This document shows, piece after piece, positions 40,080 through 47,683 of a stretch of 64,000 bases of DNA (positions within the stretch are counted from its first letter, which is position 1; each line of letters begins with the position of its first letter). A program made the position numbers and the translations under genes. Source of the stretch: Buttiauxella gaviniae ATCC 51604. GTDB taxonomy: Bacteria > Pseudomonadota > Gammaproteobacteria > Enterobacterales > Enterobacteriaceae. The stretch covers positions 99,362 to 163,361 of the forward strand of contig NZ_LXEP01000032.1 in assembly GCF_001654835.1 (NCBI RefSeq). Reading direction: 5' to 3'. The notes under the pieces were generated by a model. The model did no database searches and was not told where the DNA came from. It saw only the letters and a list, made by a program, of their open reading frames with translations.

Positions 40080-40682
40080 TTACAAGTTGATTAACAGGCC
40101 AACGACGACATCTTCGAGGGTTTTTCTATCTGAAATATTTTTGCTTAGAACACGTAAACCATAGTAACCCGCCATAAAACCTCTTGCCATTTCTATAGCT
40201 GAAGCTTTATTGCTTAGTTCACCATTCTGTTGACCCTCGGAAAATACCAATACCAAAGTTTGTTCTAAACGCTGGCGATATTCCCTGTTCAGGTTGGCAA
40301 CTGTTCCGTCTTTACTGCCTTGCTCCAGAGCAGAAAAAAGGACCATTGCATCATGTTGTTCTGGTTGCGAGAGATCTTCGGTAATACCCCAGAGCAGAAG
40401 GGTATGTAATCGTTCTTTCACCGGACCAGATTGTGTAAGAATTGCTAGCTGTGCCGACATTGTTTGCTCATGGCTACGCAACAAAGCTTGCTCATACAGA
40501 GCCTGCTTGCTACCAAAGGCATTATATAAGCTTCCCCGCCCTAATCCGGTGCCATTGCATAAATCTTGCGCAGAGGTGCCCGCGTAACCATGAGTACTAA
40601 AAACAGCTACAGCGGCATCAATGACATCCTTGTCTTCGAACGTTCTTGGACGACCAGGATAAGTTGGTTTTTCGACACTCAT
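40080..40682 (-). CDS. TetR/AcrR-family transcriptional regulator
   Basis: Predicted repressor of the adjacent MFS gene. 200 residues. N-terminal DNA-binding domain (about residues 12-65) with AAVAVFSTHGYAGTSAQDLC and the recognition region GLGRGSLYNAFGSKQALYEQ; the rest is the ligand-binding/dimerisation domain, which resembles no receptor whose ligand I can name. AACGATCAGT occurs 50 bases upstream. Upstream and co-directional with the transporter, so both could be in one transcript. Confidence 0.88.
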   Translation of the reverse strand: MSVEKPTYPGRPRTFEDKDVIDAAVAVFSTHGYAGTSAQDLCNGTGLGRGSLYNAFGSKQALYEQALLRSHEQTMSAQLAILTQSGPVKERLHTLLLWGITEDLSQPEQHDAMVLFSALEQGSKDGTVANLNREYRQRLEQTLVLVFSEGQQNGELSNKASAIEMARGFMAGYYGLRVLSKNISDRKTLEDVVVGLLINL

Positions 40683-40731
40683 AGGGAAGGGTGACTCGAA
40701 ATGAGTTGAAGCGGCATAGTATTGATTATGG

Positions 40732-40741
40732 AACGATCAGT
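40732..40741 (-). promoter_or_regulatory. putative TetR operator half-site before the local tetR gene
   Basis: Plus strand AACGATCAGT, 50 bases upstream of the regulator start; 9 of 10 bases match the motif before comR. Confidence 0.35.
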
Positions 40742-40815
40742 CAAATATTTTCCACAAACAAATGGCCGTTCTCTGGCAATCCATAAAGTTGTTATTTTGT
40801 GCCGTGAAAATCCCA

Positions 40816-41844
40816 TCAATGTGGGCCGCGTAACTGCTGTTGCAACTCCAGCAAGGCAGTAACTTCTGCTATCCGGCGCTGAGTGTAGGCTGGTATTTCT
40901 TCAGGTGTGCGCAAGAACAACCTTTGCTCGCCAAAGACAACATCATGTAAACAACGGTCGTAAAGCGGCCCCGCCAAGGTGCTGCACTCGGTTCCCTGTT
41001 CAGAAATCCGTTCAACTACCTCATTCAAACCTTGACGATCGATATTGATAATTTGCCCGTTATGAAGATGAATTCGCATCCCTTTTTGGCCGCCAGCAGG
41101 CCCGGCATATTTATTGAGATGGAGCGTAAAGGGAATGCCGCTCATCGTTCCGGTTAACAGCGCTTCACCTTCCGCGGTAGTGAAGTCACCCGCCGCAATT
41201 GCATTCCCCAGGTGGTCGCGTGCGTAACTGAGTTCCACGGTGAGCTGGTCATTGCCACCTAACTGATGGACAGTTTCACGCATCATGGCGAGAGTATGAG
41301 TACCGATATCGACAATTACACCGTCAGGATGACGCAACTGGCGGGTGTCCGCTTCACCCGTTGCAAAGTTCAGGGCAATCGGCTCACCTGCGGCATTAAA
41401 ACCACTTGGCTCCATTAAAAAACCTTCGATGCACTTTATCTCATTGATGTTGTGAATGTGATTACAGGCTTGAGTACGAATCATCCAGTGATCCAAAGCC
41501 AGAACACGCACGGCATTTTGTGGTTGCGCGAGCAGTGTTTTAAGTGTCTCAAGTTGTGCAAGTGTGGCAGCAACCGGTTTTTCTACCACAATCGCAGGCA
41601 CATCACTTTGCAAGACTCGCTCAAGAACGGGAAGGTGATGAAGAGACGATGTCGTGATAAGCACCACGTCGAGCGGCATTGCTAAAAGTGCATCCAGGGA
41701 ATCACAACGGGTAATGCCGTCAATCTCACGCGCCGGGTCAGCGTCATAACCGTAACATTTGAGCAAGGGAGTAGAGATGCGGCGTAGCGCCGGGAGATAT
41801 GCTGTTTCGATGACTGAACCTAAACCGATTAAACCTGCCAACAT
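40816..41844 (-). CDS. Gfo/Idh/MocA-family NAD(P)-dependent oxidoreductase
   Basis: Predicted cytoplasmic dehydrogenase of the glucose-fructose oxidoreductase/inositol dehydrogenase family; substrate unknown. 342 residues. N-terminal Rossmann segment LAGLIGLGSVIETAYLPALR, with an atypical third position in the GxGxxG-type loop; the family EKP motif is present (VVEKPVA, about 90-96), as is the catalytic-region Asp-x-x-x-His in VIVDIGTHTLAMM. A terminator separates it from iutA upstream, and it probably has its own promoter. No sugar or polyol genes lie nearby. Confidence 0.82.
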   Translation of the reverse strand: MLAGLIGLGSVIETAYLPALRRISTPLLKCYGYDADPAREIDGITRCDSLDALLAMPLDVVLITTSSLHHLPVLERVLQSDVPAIVVEKPVAATLAQLETLKTLLAQPQNAVRVLALDHWMIRTQACNHIHNINEIKCIEGFLMEPSGFNAAGEPIALNFATGEADTRQLRHPDGVIVDIGTHTLAMMRETVHQLGGNDQLTVELSYARDHLGNAIAAGDFTTAEGEALLTGTMSGIPFTLHLNKYAGPAGGQKGMRIHLHNGQIINIDRQGLNEVVERISEQGTECSTLAGPLYDRCLHDVVFGEQRLFLRTPEEIPAYTQRRIAEVTALLELQQQLRGPH

Positions 41845-41943
41845 AAGCTAATCCTACCAAATATAAGCCGTACCTATCATTAGAGTCCCTATGTTTTAAA
41901 TGACTACTGGGTTTTGGTCGAGAAGGATTTTGTGTATGAGAGT

Positions 41944-41974
41944 AAAAAAGCAGGCTGGTTTTTAGCCAGCCTGC
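41944..41974 (-). terminator. terminator of the iutA-type receptor gene
   Basis: Reverse strand GCAGGCTGG / CCAGCCTGC with a CTAAAAA loop, then TTTTTT. It uncouples the receptor from the oxidoreductase gene downstream. Confidence 0.85.
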
Positions 41975-41984
41975 TGTGATCAAT

Positions 41985-44177
41985 TTAGAATTGCAGGGAG
42001 TAATTCACACCGTAAGTGCGCCCACGCCCTTTATATTCGTACAGCGAAGGGCTGCCGTACGTTGGACTGTAAAGCAATGGTGCGCGCTGGCCCCACACGG
42101 TGGTGTAGTCTTTATCAAGCAGGTTTTCGATGTTGAAGCTCAGCTTGCCTAGTGGTAGAGCGTAGCTTCCAATAAAGTCGACGGTGTTATAACCATTAAT
42201 CTTATTGTCGCTGGCATCGGTTAAATCAAAGGTCTGCTGGCTTTGAACTCGCAGGCTCCACGGGTCTGGTGCCCAGCCAACATACGCGGTGGCTTTTGAA
42301 GGGCTTGCGTAAATCACGTCCCATTTCTGCCATTTGCCATCCACTTTAGTTTCGGACTTAAGCACGTTAAAGTTAAAGCCGGTGCTCCAGTTCGAGTCTG
42401 GAATAAAGTAATCCACAGCACCTTCAACACCGTAAATACGACGCTTGTCATCTTCCACATTGATGGTCATATCTGCGCGGTTGATGGAGATCGACTTGTC
42501 AGACAACGAGTAGTACGCCGCAATTTGGCTGCGCAGGCTATCACCGGTATAACGCCAACCCAACTCATAAGAATCGACTTTGATCCCCTGAAGTTTTGAC
42601 TGCCCGACGTTCACGCTATTTACCAGTTGGTAATGGCCATTCACCAGTCGGTAAGTGCCATTACCGTAGTATTTGCCTGGATCAGGAAGCTCTACACCTT
42701 GTGAGAAGTTAAACCACGCTTGCTGGCGGTCAGTAATATGCATTAACAGACCAGCATTGAATAACGCGTTGTCGTAATCCGTGCTGCCGCCAGGGATTGC
42801 GTCCGCAGACTGAGCGATACCGTTTGCAATACCTTGTTGCTGAGTAAAGCCAACAAAATCATCGACTTTGTTCTCAGTCCATTGGTAACGCACGCCGCCG
42901 CTCAGGGTAAACAGATCGTTGATGTCATAACTGCTTTGCAGGAACGGAGCGAGGTTAGTGATGGTGTAACCTGGATAGCGGCCAGTGGTGTAAATGCTCT
43001 GATTATTCAGACCACCTGAAGCATTGGCTTTTGCGAGATCAAAGAACATTTGGTTCGAGGTAAAGCTCTCGTGATCGGCATCGACGCCATAGGTAATCTG
43101 CCAGCCATCCAGCGGTTGGCTGGTAAGAGCCAGTTTCGCCCCGTACTGATCGGTATCCTGCTGGGAGGCCGAGAAACTGGTTACGGCTCCACGCGTGAGC
43201 GTCGGGAAAGGATAGAAGGTCAGAGACTCATCACGATAGTAAATCTGCCCAACCACTTCCTGGCCGAGGAAGTCGCTGTTGGAGTATTGCAGGCTAATCA
43301 GATGGCGCTCGGTACCAGGAATGCGGTCAGAATTAAGATTGTCACTGACAAACGCTTTGCCATTACCGGTCACTGCGGAGAAATTTTCACCCAGATTCAG
43401 CCCGTAATCACCGTCTCCCTGGCTTTTATAATATTGAGTCACCACCTGCAGTTGCTGGGTTTCATCAATATTTATCGTGCCGGTACCCATGACATCCAGA
43501 CGGTCGGAATACTGTAAACCGGTTTGCGTGTTATCGAGCAAAGTCTGGTCGCCATTGCCATCAAACCAGCCACCAAATTTCTGATAAGCCACAGATAAAC
43601 GGCCAGAGGCATTATCGTTACCGCCAGAAATGGAGCTGGCGACACGTTCATCATGATCTTTACTGCTGTTAAAACCAGACTTAATCCCGGTTTCAAATTC
43701 GGCCTGAGTGTCAGGCTGGCCCTTTTTCGTCACGATATTAATCAGACCGCCAGTACTACCACCGCCATACAGCGAAGTTGCGCCAGAGATAACTTCGATG
43801 TGTTCAATGTTGAAAGGGTCAATAGAGTCGAGCTGACGGCTATCGGTACGTGAAGAGTTCAGACGAACGCCATCCACTAAAACCACGATAGAACGGCCGC
43901 GCATGTTCATGCCGTAGTTGGTACGGCTTTGGCTACTGACATCCAGACCGGGAATTAACTGTGCAAGTGCGTCTTTCAGCTCCTTGCCTCCCTGAATCTG
44001 TTGCTCAAGCTCGGTGCCTTCAATAATCCAAGTGGTCTGCGCCATTTCAGCCACCGTACGATGCATACGGTTCGCAGAAACCAGAATATTTTCTTCGGAA
44101 GTTTGCTGCGCGAAAGCCGGAGCCATCATCGCCAGAAGCAACGGGTTAAGCACCCAGCGTGCGTTTTTATGCATCAT
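41985..44177 (-). CDS. iutA: IutA-type TonB-dependent ferric aerobactin receptor
   Basis: Outer-membrane receptor very similar along its length to IutA, the receptor for the hydroxamate siderophore aerobactin. Four ATGs occur in a row (44183, 44180, 44177, 44174); the AAGGA site favours the third or fourth, giving about 730 residues. Signal peptide NPLLLAMMAPAFAQQ, TonB box region ENILVSANR, plug VAEMAQTTWIIEGTELEQQI, GLDVSSQSRTNYGMNMRGR and GATSLYGGGSTGGLINIVTK; barrel ends GRTYGVNYSLQF with a terminal Phe. No iucABCD genes are adjacent. A strong Fur box lies upstream, shared with the divergent flavoprotein. Ligand inferred from similarity. Confidence 0.9.
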   Translation of the reverse strand: MMHKNARWVLNPLLLAMMAPAFAQQTSEENILVSANRMHRTVAEMAQTTWIIEGTELEQQIQGGKELKDALAQLIPGLDVSSQSRTNYGMNMRGRSIVVLVDGVRLNSSRTDSRQLDSIDPFNIEHIEVISGATSLYGGGSTGGLINIVTKKGQPDTQAEFETGIKSGFNSSKDHDERVASSISGGNDNASGRLSVAYQKFGGWFDGNGDQTLLDNTQTGLQYSDRLDVMGTGTINIDETQQLQVVTQYYKSQGDGDYGLNLGENFSAVTGNGKAFVSDNLNSDRIPGTERHLISLQYSNSDFLGQEVVGQIYYRDESLTFYPFPTLTRGAVTSFSASQQDTDQYGAKLALTSQPLDGWQITYGVDADHESFTSNQMFFDLAKANASGGLNNQSIYTTGRYPGYTITNLAPFLQSSYDINDLFTLSGGVRYQWTENKVDDFVGFTQQQGIANGIAQSADAIPGGSTDYDNALFNAGLLMHITDRQQAWFNFSQGVELPDPGKYYGNGTYRLVNGHYQLVNSVNVGQSKLQGIKVDSYELGWRYTGDSLRSQIAAYYSLSDKSISINRADMTINVEDDKRRIYGVEGAVDYFIPDSNWSTGFNFNVLKSETKVDGKWQKWDVIYASPSKATAYVGWAPDPWSLRVQSQQTFDLTDASDNKINGYNTVDFIGSYALPLGKLSFNIENLLDKDYTTVWGQRAPLLYSPTYGSPSLYEYKGRGRTYGVNYSLQF

Positions 44178-44247
44178 CATCATTCCTTGGATGGGAAAAT
44201 ATTAACATTTTAAAATGTTTTGAAATAAGAACGAGCTGAATTCTGCC

Positions 44248-44266
44248 GATAACGGTTCTCATTATC
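44248..44266. promoter_or_regulatory. Fur box between iutA and the siderophore-interacting protein gene
   Basis: GATAACGGTTCTCATTATC; its reverse complement matches 16 of 19 bases of the Fur consensus GATAATGATAATCATTATC. It sits about 70 bases before iutA and about 100 bases before the divergent gene, so it can control both. Confidence 0.85.
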
Positions 44267-44367
44267 AATCTCAATTGATAGTATTTCTCAAATTAATCTT
44301 ATGAATAATCATATGATTTCTGTGGGTAATTTTTTTGGCGATGGCAAGACAAGGCAAAGGAGCTGAA

Positions 44368-45261
44368 ATGGCAGAGGTACAAAGCTACAGATTGTTTAAT
44401 GTGCAGCTAATGCATAAATCACACGTTTCACCTTCGCTGTTGAGTCTGGTATTTGGCGGTCCGGATGTGGCAAACATGAAATGTGATTCGCCCGACCAGC
44501 GAATCAAAATGTTGTTCCCGTCTGAAGATGGCTCAATTCCGAACTTGCCAGAACATGGGCAGTGGTATTCGTTGTTGCAAGAATTACCCAAAGAAAAGCG
44601 GCCGATTGTGCGCACTTATACCTTGCGGCACGTTGACTGCGAGCGTCAGCAGGTGACTGTTGAATTCGTCAGTCACGGCACGGAAGGGCCTGCCTCCGCA
44701 TGGGCAATTAGCTCGCAATCCGGTGATAAAATACAAATTGTCGCGCCGAATGCCGATTACCCGGCAGACAGCGGCGGTTATGAATGGACGCCACCTGCGG
44801 ATTTGCGCCAGGGATTAATTGTTGCGGATGAAACTGCATTGCCTGCGGCGCGAGGCATACTTGAACTGCTATCGAAACTGCAAAATCCTCCAAAAATTCA
44901 GGCGTTTTTTGAAGTCCCGGAGCAGGGGGATTGCGTGGATTTAAGTGAATTTGGTTTTGCGAAAATTCATTGGTTGCCGCGAAAGGCTGTCAACGCAAGG
45001 CATGGGGAGTGCTTACTCAAGGCGGTAAGTGAATGTGCCCAACTCCCTAAAGCTGCGGGGATCACAGAAACAGTTAATGAAGAGGCTGAAGGTGAACTGT
45101 TGTGGGATAAAGCCACAACGGCCAGTAACGCTTTTTACGGCTGGGTTGCGGCGGAATCATCGGTTGTGAAAATGCTGCGCCGTTACTTAATTGGAGAATG
45201 CGGTGTGAGCCATGACGCCATCAACTTTATGGCCTACTGGAGCAAAGGGCGAGAGCGTTAA
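44368..45261 (+). CDS. Siderophore-interacting protein, ViuB/YqjH-type ferric-siderophore reductase
   Basis: Predicted cytoplasmic FAD flavoprotein that reduces ferric siderophores to release iron. I start at ATG 44368 (MAEVQSYRLFNVQLM) because AAGGAG lies 6 bases upstream; earlier in-frame starts at 44335 and 44341 lack one. 297 residues. FAD-binding signature RPIVRTYTLRHVD (about 86-98), substrate/NAD region DLRQGLIVADETALPAARG (about 150-168), and C-terminal AYWSKGRER. Divergent from iutA across a Fur box, so the pair looks like an uptake-plus-release module. Confidence 0.9.
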   Translation: MAEVQSYRLFNVQLMHKSHVSPSLLSLVFGGPDVANMKCDSPDQRIKMLFPSEDGSIPNLPEHGQWYSLLQELPKEKRPIVRTYTLRHVDCERQQVTVEFVSHGTEGPASAWAISSQSGDKIQIVAPNADYPADSGGYEWTPPADLRQGLIVADETALPAARGILELLSKLQNPPKIQAFFEVPEQGDCVDLSEFGFAKIHWLPRKAVNARHGECLLKAVSECAQLPKAAGITETVNEEAEGELLWDKATTASNAFYGWVAAESSVVKMLRRYLIGECGVSHDAINFMAYWSKGRER

Positions 45262-45263
45262 TA

Positions 45264-45286
45264 CAAAAAGGGCGGTAAAGCCGCCC
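45264..45286 (-). terminator. terminator of comR
   Basis: Reverse strand GGGCGG / CCGCCC with a CTTTA loop, followed by TTTTTG. It also separates the convergent flavoprotein gene and marks the right edge of the accessory block. Confidence 0.75.
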
Positions 45287-45290
45287 ATGG

Positions 45291-45923
45291 TTAGTTTTTC
45301 TTTAGTTCCGGTAACAATCGTAGTGTGGTTTTCACGATCTGCATCAGCTCTTCATAGCTGGCATTTTCGATTGCGCTGATCGACATCCCCTGAATGATAC
45401 AACAGAGATATTTCGCCAGATTGCGTACGCTTGTGGTTGCCGGAATTTCACCTTTTTGCTGTCGCTGCTCCAGGAAGTGAACCAGAGTCGCTTCCTGCAT
45501 CGACTGACGCATTTTTATCATCGCGGAGATATCTTCCGAAGAGACGGCCAACACCGCAGAGGTACATATCATAAAGCAGCCTGATGGTGTCTCTTTGTCA
45601 GTAAACATCTCTGCCAGCAAAGAGAGATAATCTTCCAGGGTCTGTTCCAGAGTACGATCTTCGCAATAAAGGCAAGCCTCACGCTGCTGCGTTACTCGTG
45701 CGATATAGCGATCTAATACTGCCTTGAACATACCTTCTTTGTTGGTGAACTCTGCATAAAGCGTTGGCGCTTTTGCACCTGTTGCTTCAACTAAATGTGC
45801 CATAGAAGTGGCTTCGTAGCCGTGTTTCCAGAACAAAGCCATGGCCTTGTCAAGTGCAGCTTCCCTATCAAACACCTTCGGTCGGCCACGGCTTTTTTTA
45901 ATGCAACTAGTGTCAGTGGACAT
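45291..45923 (-). CDS. comR: ComR, copper-responsive TetR-family repressor of bhsA
   Basis: TetR-family repressor that in E. coli silences the divergent bhsA (comC) and is relieved by copper. 210 residues, matching E. coli ComR (YcfQ) closely: KKSRGRPKVFDREAALDKAM at the N-terminus, recognition region ATGAKAPTLYAEFTNKEGMF (about 48-67), and PSGCFMICTSAVL with a Cys that may take part in copper sensing. Divergent from bhsA, as in E. coli. AACGATCATT lies 31 bases upstream. Confidence 0.93.
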   Translation of the reverse strand: MSTDTSCIKKSRGRPKVFDREAALDKAMALFWKHGYEATSMAHLVEATGAKAPTLYAEFTNKEGMFKAVLDRYIARVTQQREACLYCEDRTLEQTLEDYLSLLAEMFTDKETPSGCFMICTSAVLAVSSEDISAMIKMRQSMQEATLVHFLEQRQQKGEIPATTSVRNLAKYLCCIIQGMSISAIENASYEELMQIVKTTLRLLPELKKN

Positions 45924-45953
45924 GGGAACCGTTTAACCTTTGTCTGTTTAGTG

Positions 45954-45963
45954 AACGATCATT
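45954..45963. promoter_or_regulatory. putative ComR operator half-site before comR
   Basis: AACGATCATT, identical to the reverse-strand motif before the MFS gene at 40028. Confidence 0.4.
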
Positions 45964-46081
45964 ATAAAAATAATAACACGCGTAAGCCAGAGGTTGATTA
46001 TTAAAAATAATTTAATCCTATGCTTATGAAAAATAGTGCGTTTATAAAATAATTAACGAGCGTTATAAAAATAGTTTGACG

Positions 46082-46097
46082 CGTGATGCAGATCACA
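46082..46097 (+). promoter_or_regulatory. CRP-like site upstream of bhsA
   Basis: CGTGA, 6 bases, TCACA: one mismatch to the CRP consensus TGTGA-N6-TCACA, about 75-90 bases before bhsA. Cyclic AMP control is inferred from this match alone. Confidence 0.6.
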
Positions 46098-46111
46098 TCT
46101 ATGATTTAGTT

Positions 46112-46121
46112 ATCGATCGTT
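46112..46121. promoter_or_regulatory. putative ComR operator half-site before bhsA
   Basis: ATCGATCGTT; reverse complement AACGATCGAT shares the AACGATC core with the motif before comR. Confidence 0.35.
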
Positions 46122-46170
46122 AAGTAAAGAACTTAACGGCCTACTAAATCATCTGCTCAAGGTAAATAAC

Positions 46171-46428
46171 ATGAAAAACGTAAAAACTCTTATCGCTGCT
46201 GCTGTTCTTAGTTCACTCTCTTTCGCAAGCTTTGCCGCTGTTGAAGTGCAGGCAACGCCAACCGGTCAACAGAAAGTCGGCACAATCACCGCAACAGCTG
46301 GGACAAACCTGGGTTCGCTGGAAGATCAACTGGCTGAGAAAGCCGAACAAATGGGTGCCAGCTCATTCCGTATTACTTCAGTTACCGGCCCGAACACTTT
46401 GCACGGTACTGCGGTAATTTATAAATAA
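46171..46428 (+). CDS. bhsA: BhsA, multiple-stress outer-membrane protein (DUF1471)
   Basis: Small envelope protein of the YhcN/DUF1471 family (also called YcfR or ComC) induced by peroxide, acid, chlorine and copper; lowers permeability to copper and alters biofilm. 85 residues. Signal peptide with cleavage after SFASFAA, then the mature domain VEVQATPTGQQKVGTITATA to LHGTAVIYK. Long A/T-rich upstream region with CRP-like and ComR-like motifs, consistent with stress control. A partial repeat and a bidirectional terminator follow. Confidence 0.95.
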   Translation: MKNVKTLIAAAVLSSLSFASFAAVEVQATPTGQQKVGTITATAGTNLGSLEDQLAEKAEQMGASSFRITSVTGPNTLHGTAVIYK

Positions 46429-46430
46429 GC

Positions 46431-46472
46431 ATACCCTTCATACTTCAAGTTGCAGCGGTGTTGGTCGCGCCC
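46431..46472 (+). repeat. dispersed repeat, copy D (left end only)
   Basis: ATACCCTTCATACTTCAAGT then TGCAGCGGTGTTGG match the left end of the complete copies. The central hairpin and right end are missing; the bhsA/ldtC terminator takes their place. Confidence 0.65.
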
Positions 46473-46479
46473 ATTCAAT

Positions 46480-46513
46480 AAAAAAGGCCCTGTTGAAAAA
46501 CAGGGCCTTTTTT
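46480..46513 (+). terminator. bidirectional terminator between bhsA and ldtC
   Basis: AAAAAAGGCCCTGTT / AACAGGGCCTTTTTT, strong symmetric stem between convergent genes. Confidence 0.88.
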
Positions 46514-46534
46514 CTATCCGAACTAGCGCGATAA

Positions 46535-47521
46535 TCAGATTTCGTTGGTCGCTACAGTATGCGCGTTGACTTCAATTGGCATGCCAGAGCGGTGCAGCAT
46601 CGCCTGTTCCATAACTGTCGCGTCAGTTTCAGGGGCGGCCTGGAACTGTTTCATTTGTTCAGTCAGCGTAATCGGCAGCACTTGAGGATCATCATTAATA
46701 TTTTTCGACAGTGGCTGATGCACCTCAACTAAACGTCTGCCATCTGGCTCGATGGACGTTTTAATCGCGGTATTAATAATGCGAACTGGCGTTCCGACAG
46801 GCATATCTTTGTACAGCGCTTTGATATCGCCATCACGCAGACGAATACAGCCTGAGCTGACACGCATGCCGATGCCGAAATCTGCGTTAGTTCCGTGCAG
46901 TAGATAAACTCCGCCAAAGGCTGCGAGACGAATCGCATGATGGCCCATTGGGTTCTCAGGCCCGGCAGGAACAACAGCTGGCAGCTTGATGCCATTTGCC
47001 AGGTAACGAGCGCGAATATTTGCGGTTGGGGTCCAGGTTGGATTGGCCCGTTTATCTGAAACACTGGTCACCATCGTTGGCGTTACCGTATCACCACCAA
47101 GCTGGCCGATACCAATCGGGTAAACCGTCACGCTGTTCTTTCCTTTGGGATAATAGTAAACGCGTAGCTCGGCAAGATTGAGAACCAGCCCTTCACGTGG
47201 GGCATCCGGCAGTATCATCTGACGTGGAATGGTCAAAACACTGCCCGCACGGGGAACATAGGGATCGACGCCAGGGTTGGCCTGTAATAAAGCAAGGAAG
47301 CCCACATTGTATTTTTTGGCGATAGCCTCAAGTGAACCACCGTCATCTTTTACCTCATGGAAAAAATTCTGACCGATAAGACGGCTGCCTTCTGCTGGTA
47401 GAGGATAAGAGTTGGCATTCGCGTTAAAAGCGGTGAGTGCTGCGCTAACCAGCATAATCGACGCCAGCCACCGCATAGCGCGTGCCTTGCGAGATGATAA
47501 AACGCTCAAAGAGGTAATCAC
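46535..47521 (-). CDS. ldtC: LdtC (YcfS), L,D-transpeptidase linking Braun lipoprotein to peptidoglycan
   Basis: Periplasmic enzyme attaching Lpp to meso-diaminopimelate in murein. 328 residues if begun at GTG 47521; the internal ATG at 47476 (MRWLASIMLVSAALTAFNANA) would give a tidier signal peptide, so the start is uncertain. LysM segment LEAIAKKYNVGFLALLQANP (about 64-83), YkuD domain with LHGTNADFGIGMRVSSGCIR and catalytic Cys in SSGCIRLRD, and the family C-terminal tail. Convergent with bhsA, co-directional with mfd, as in E. coli. Confidence 0.94.
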   Translation of the reverse strand: MITSLSVLSSRKARAMRWLASIMLVSAALTAFNANANSYPLPAEGSRLIGQNFFHEVKDDGGSLEAIAKKYNVGFLALLQANPGVDPYVPRAGSVLTIPRQMILPDAPREGLVLNLAELRVYYYPKGKNSVTVYPIGIGQLGGDTVTPTMVTSVSDKRANPTWTPTANIRARYLANGIKLPAVVPAGPENPMGHHAIRLAAFGGVYLLHGTNADFGIGMRVSSGCIRLRDGDIKALYKDMPVGTPVRIINTAIKTSIEPDGRRLVEVHQPLSKNINDDPQVLPITLTEQMKQFQAAPETDATVMEQAMLHRSGMPIEVNAHTVATNEI

Positions 47522-47644
47522 GATAAACCCTATAAGTATTATGGTTAATGTTATAAAAAAGTTAATCGATGATTATGGCAGGGGGAGATGTCGGGAAATC
47601 CTGGCGGATTGAAAGGATGTGTAAATGTTACGATGAAATGGAGG

Positions 47645-47675
47645 AGGACGGGTAAGCGCATGCGCCACCCGCCAC
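47645..47675 (-). repeat. REP-like palindrome between ldtC and mfd
   Basis: Reverse strand GGGTGGCGCATGCGCTTACCC, an imperfect palindrome resembling enteric REP units (GGGTGGCGCTGCGCTTACCC in E. coli and Klebsiella). A single unit just after the mfd stop. Confidence 0.55.
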
Positions 47676-47683
47676 CATGAGAA

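Noticed and set aside
44240..44256. GCCGATAA before iutA, identical to a sigma-28 -10 element
   Set aside because: The correctly spaced upstream bases do not resemble TAAAGTTT, the genes are not flagellar, and the same bases form part of a strong Fur box.
38847..45261. Accessory block as a transposon, prophage or integrative island
   Set aside because: No transposase, integrase, terminal repeats or tRNA attachment site was found at either edge.
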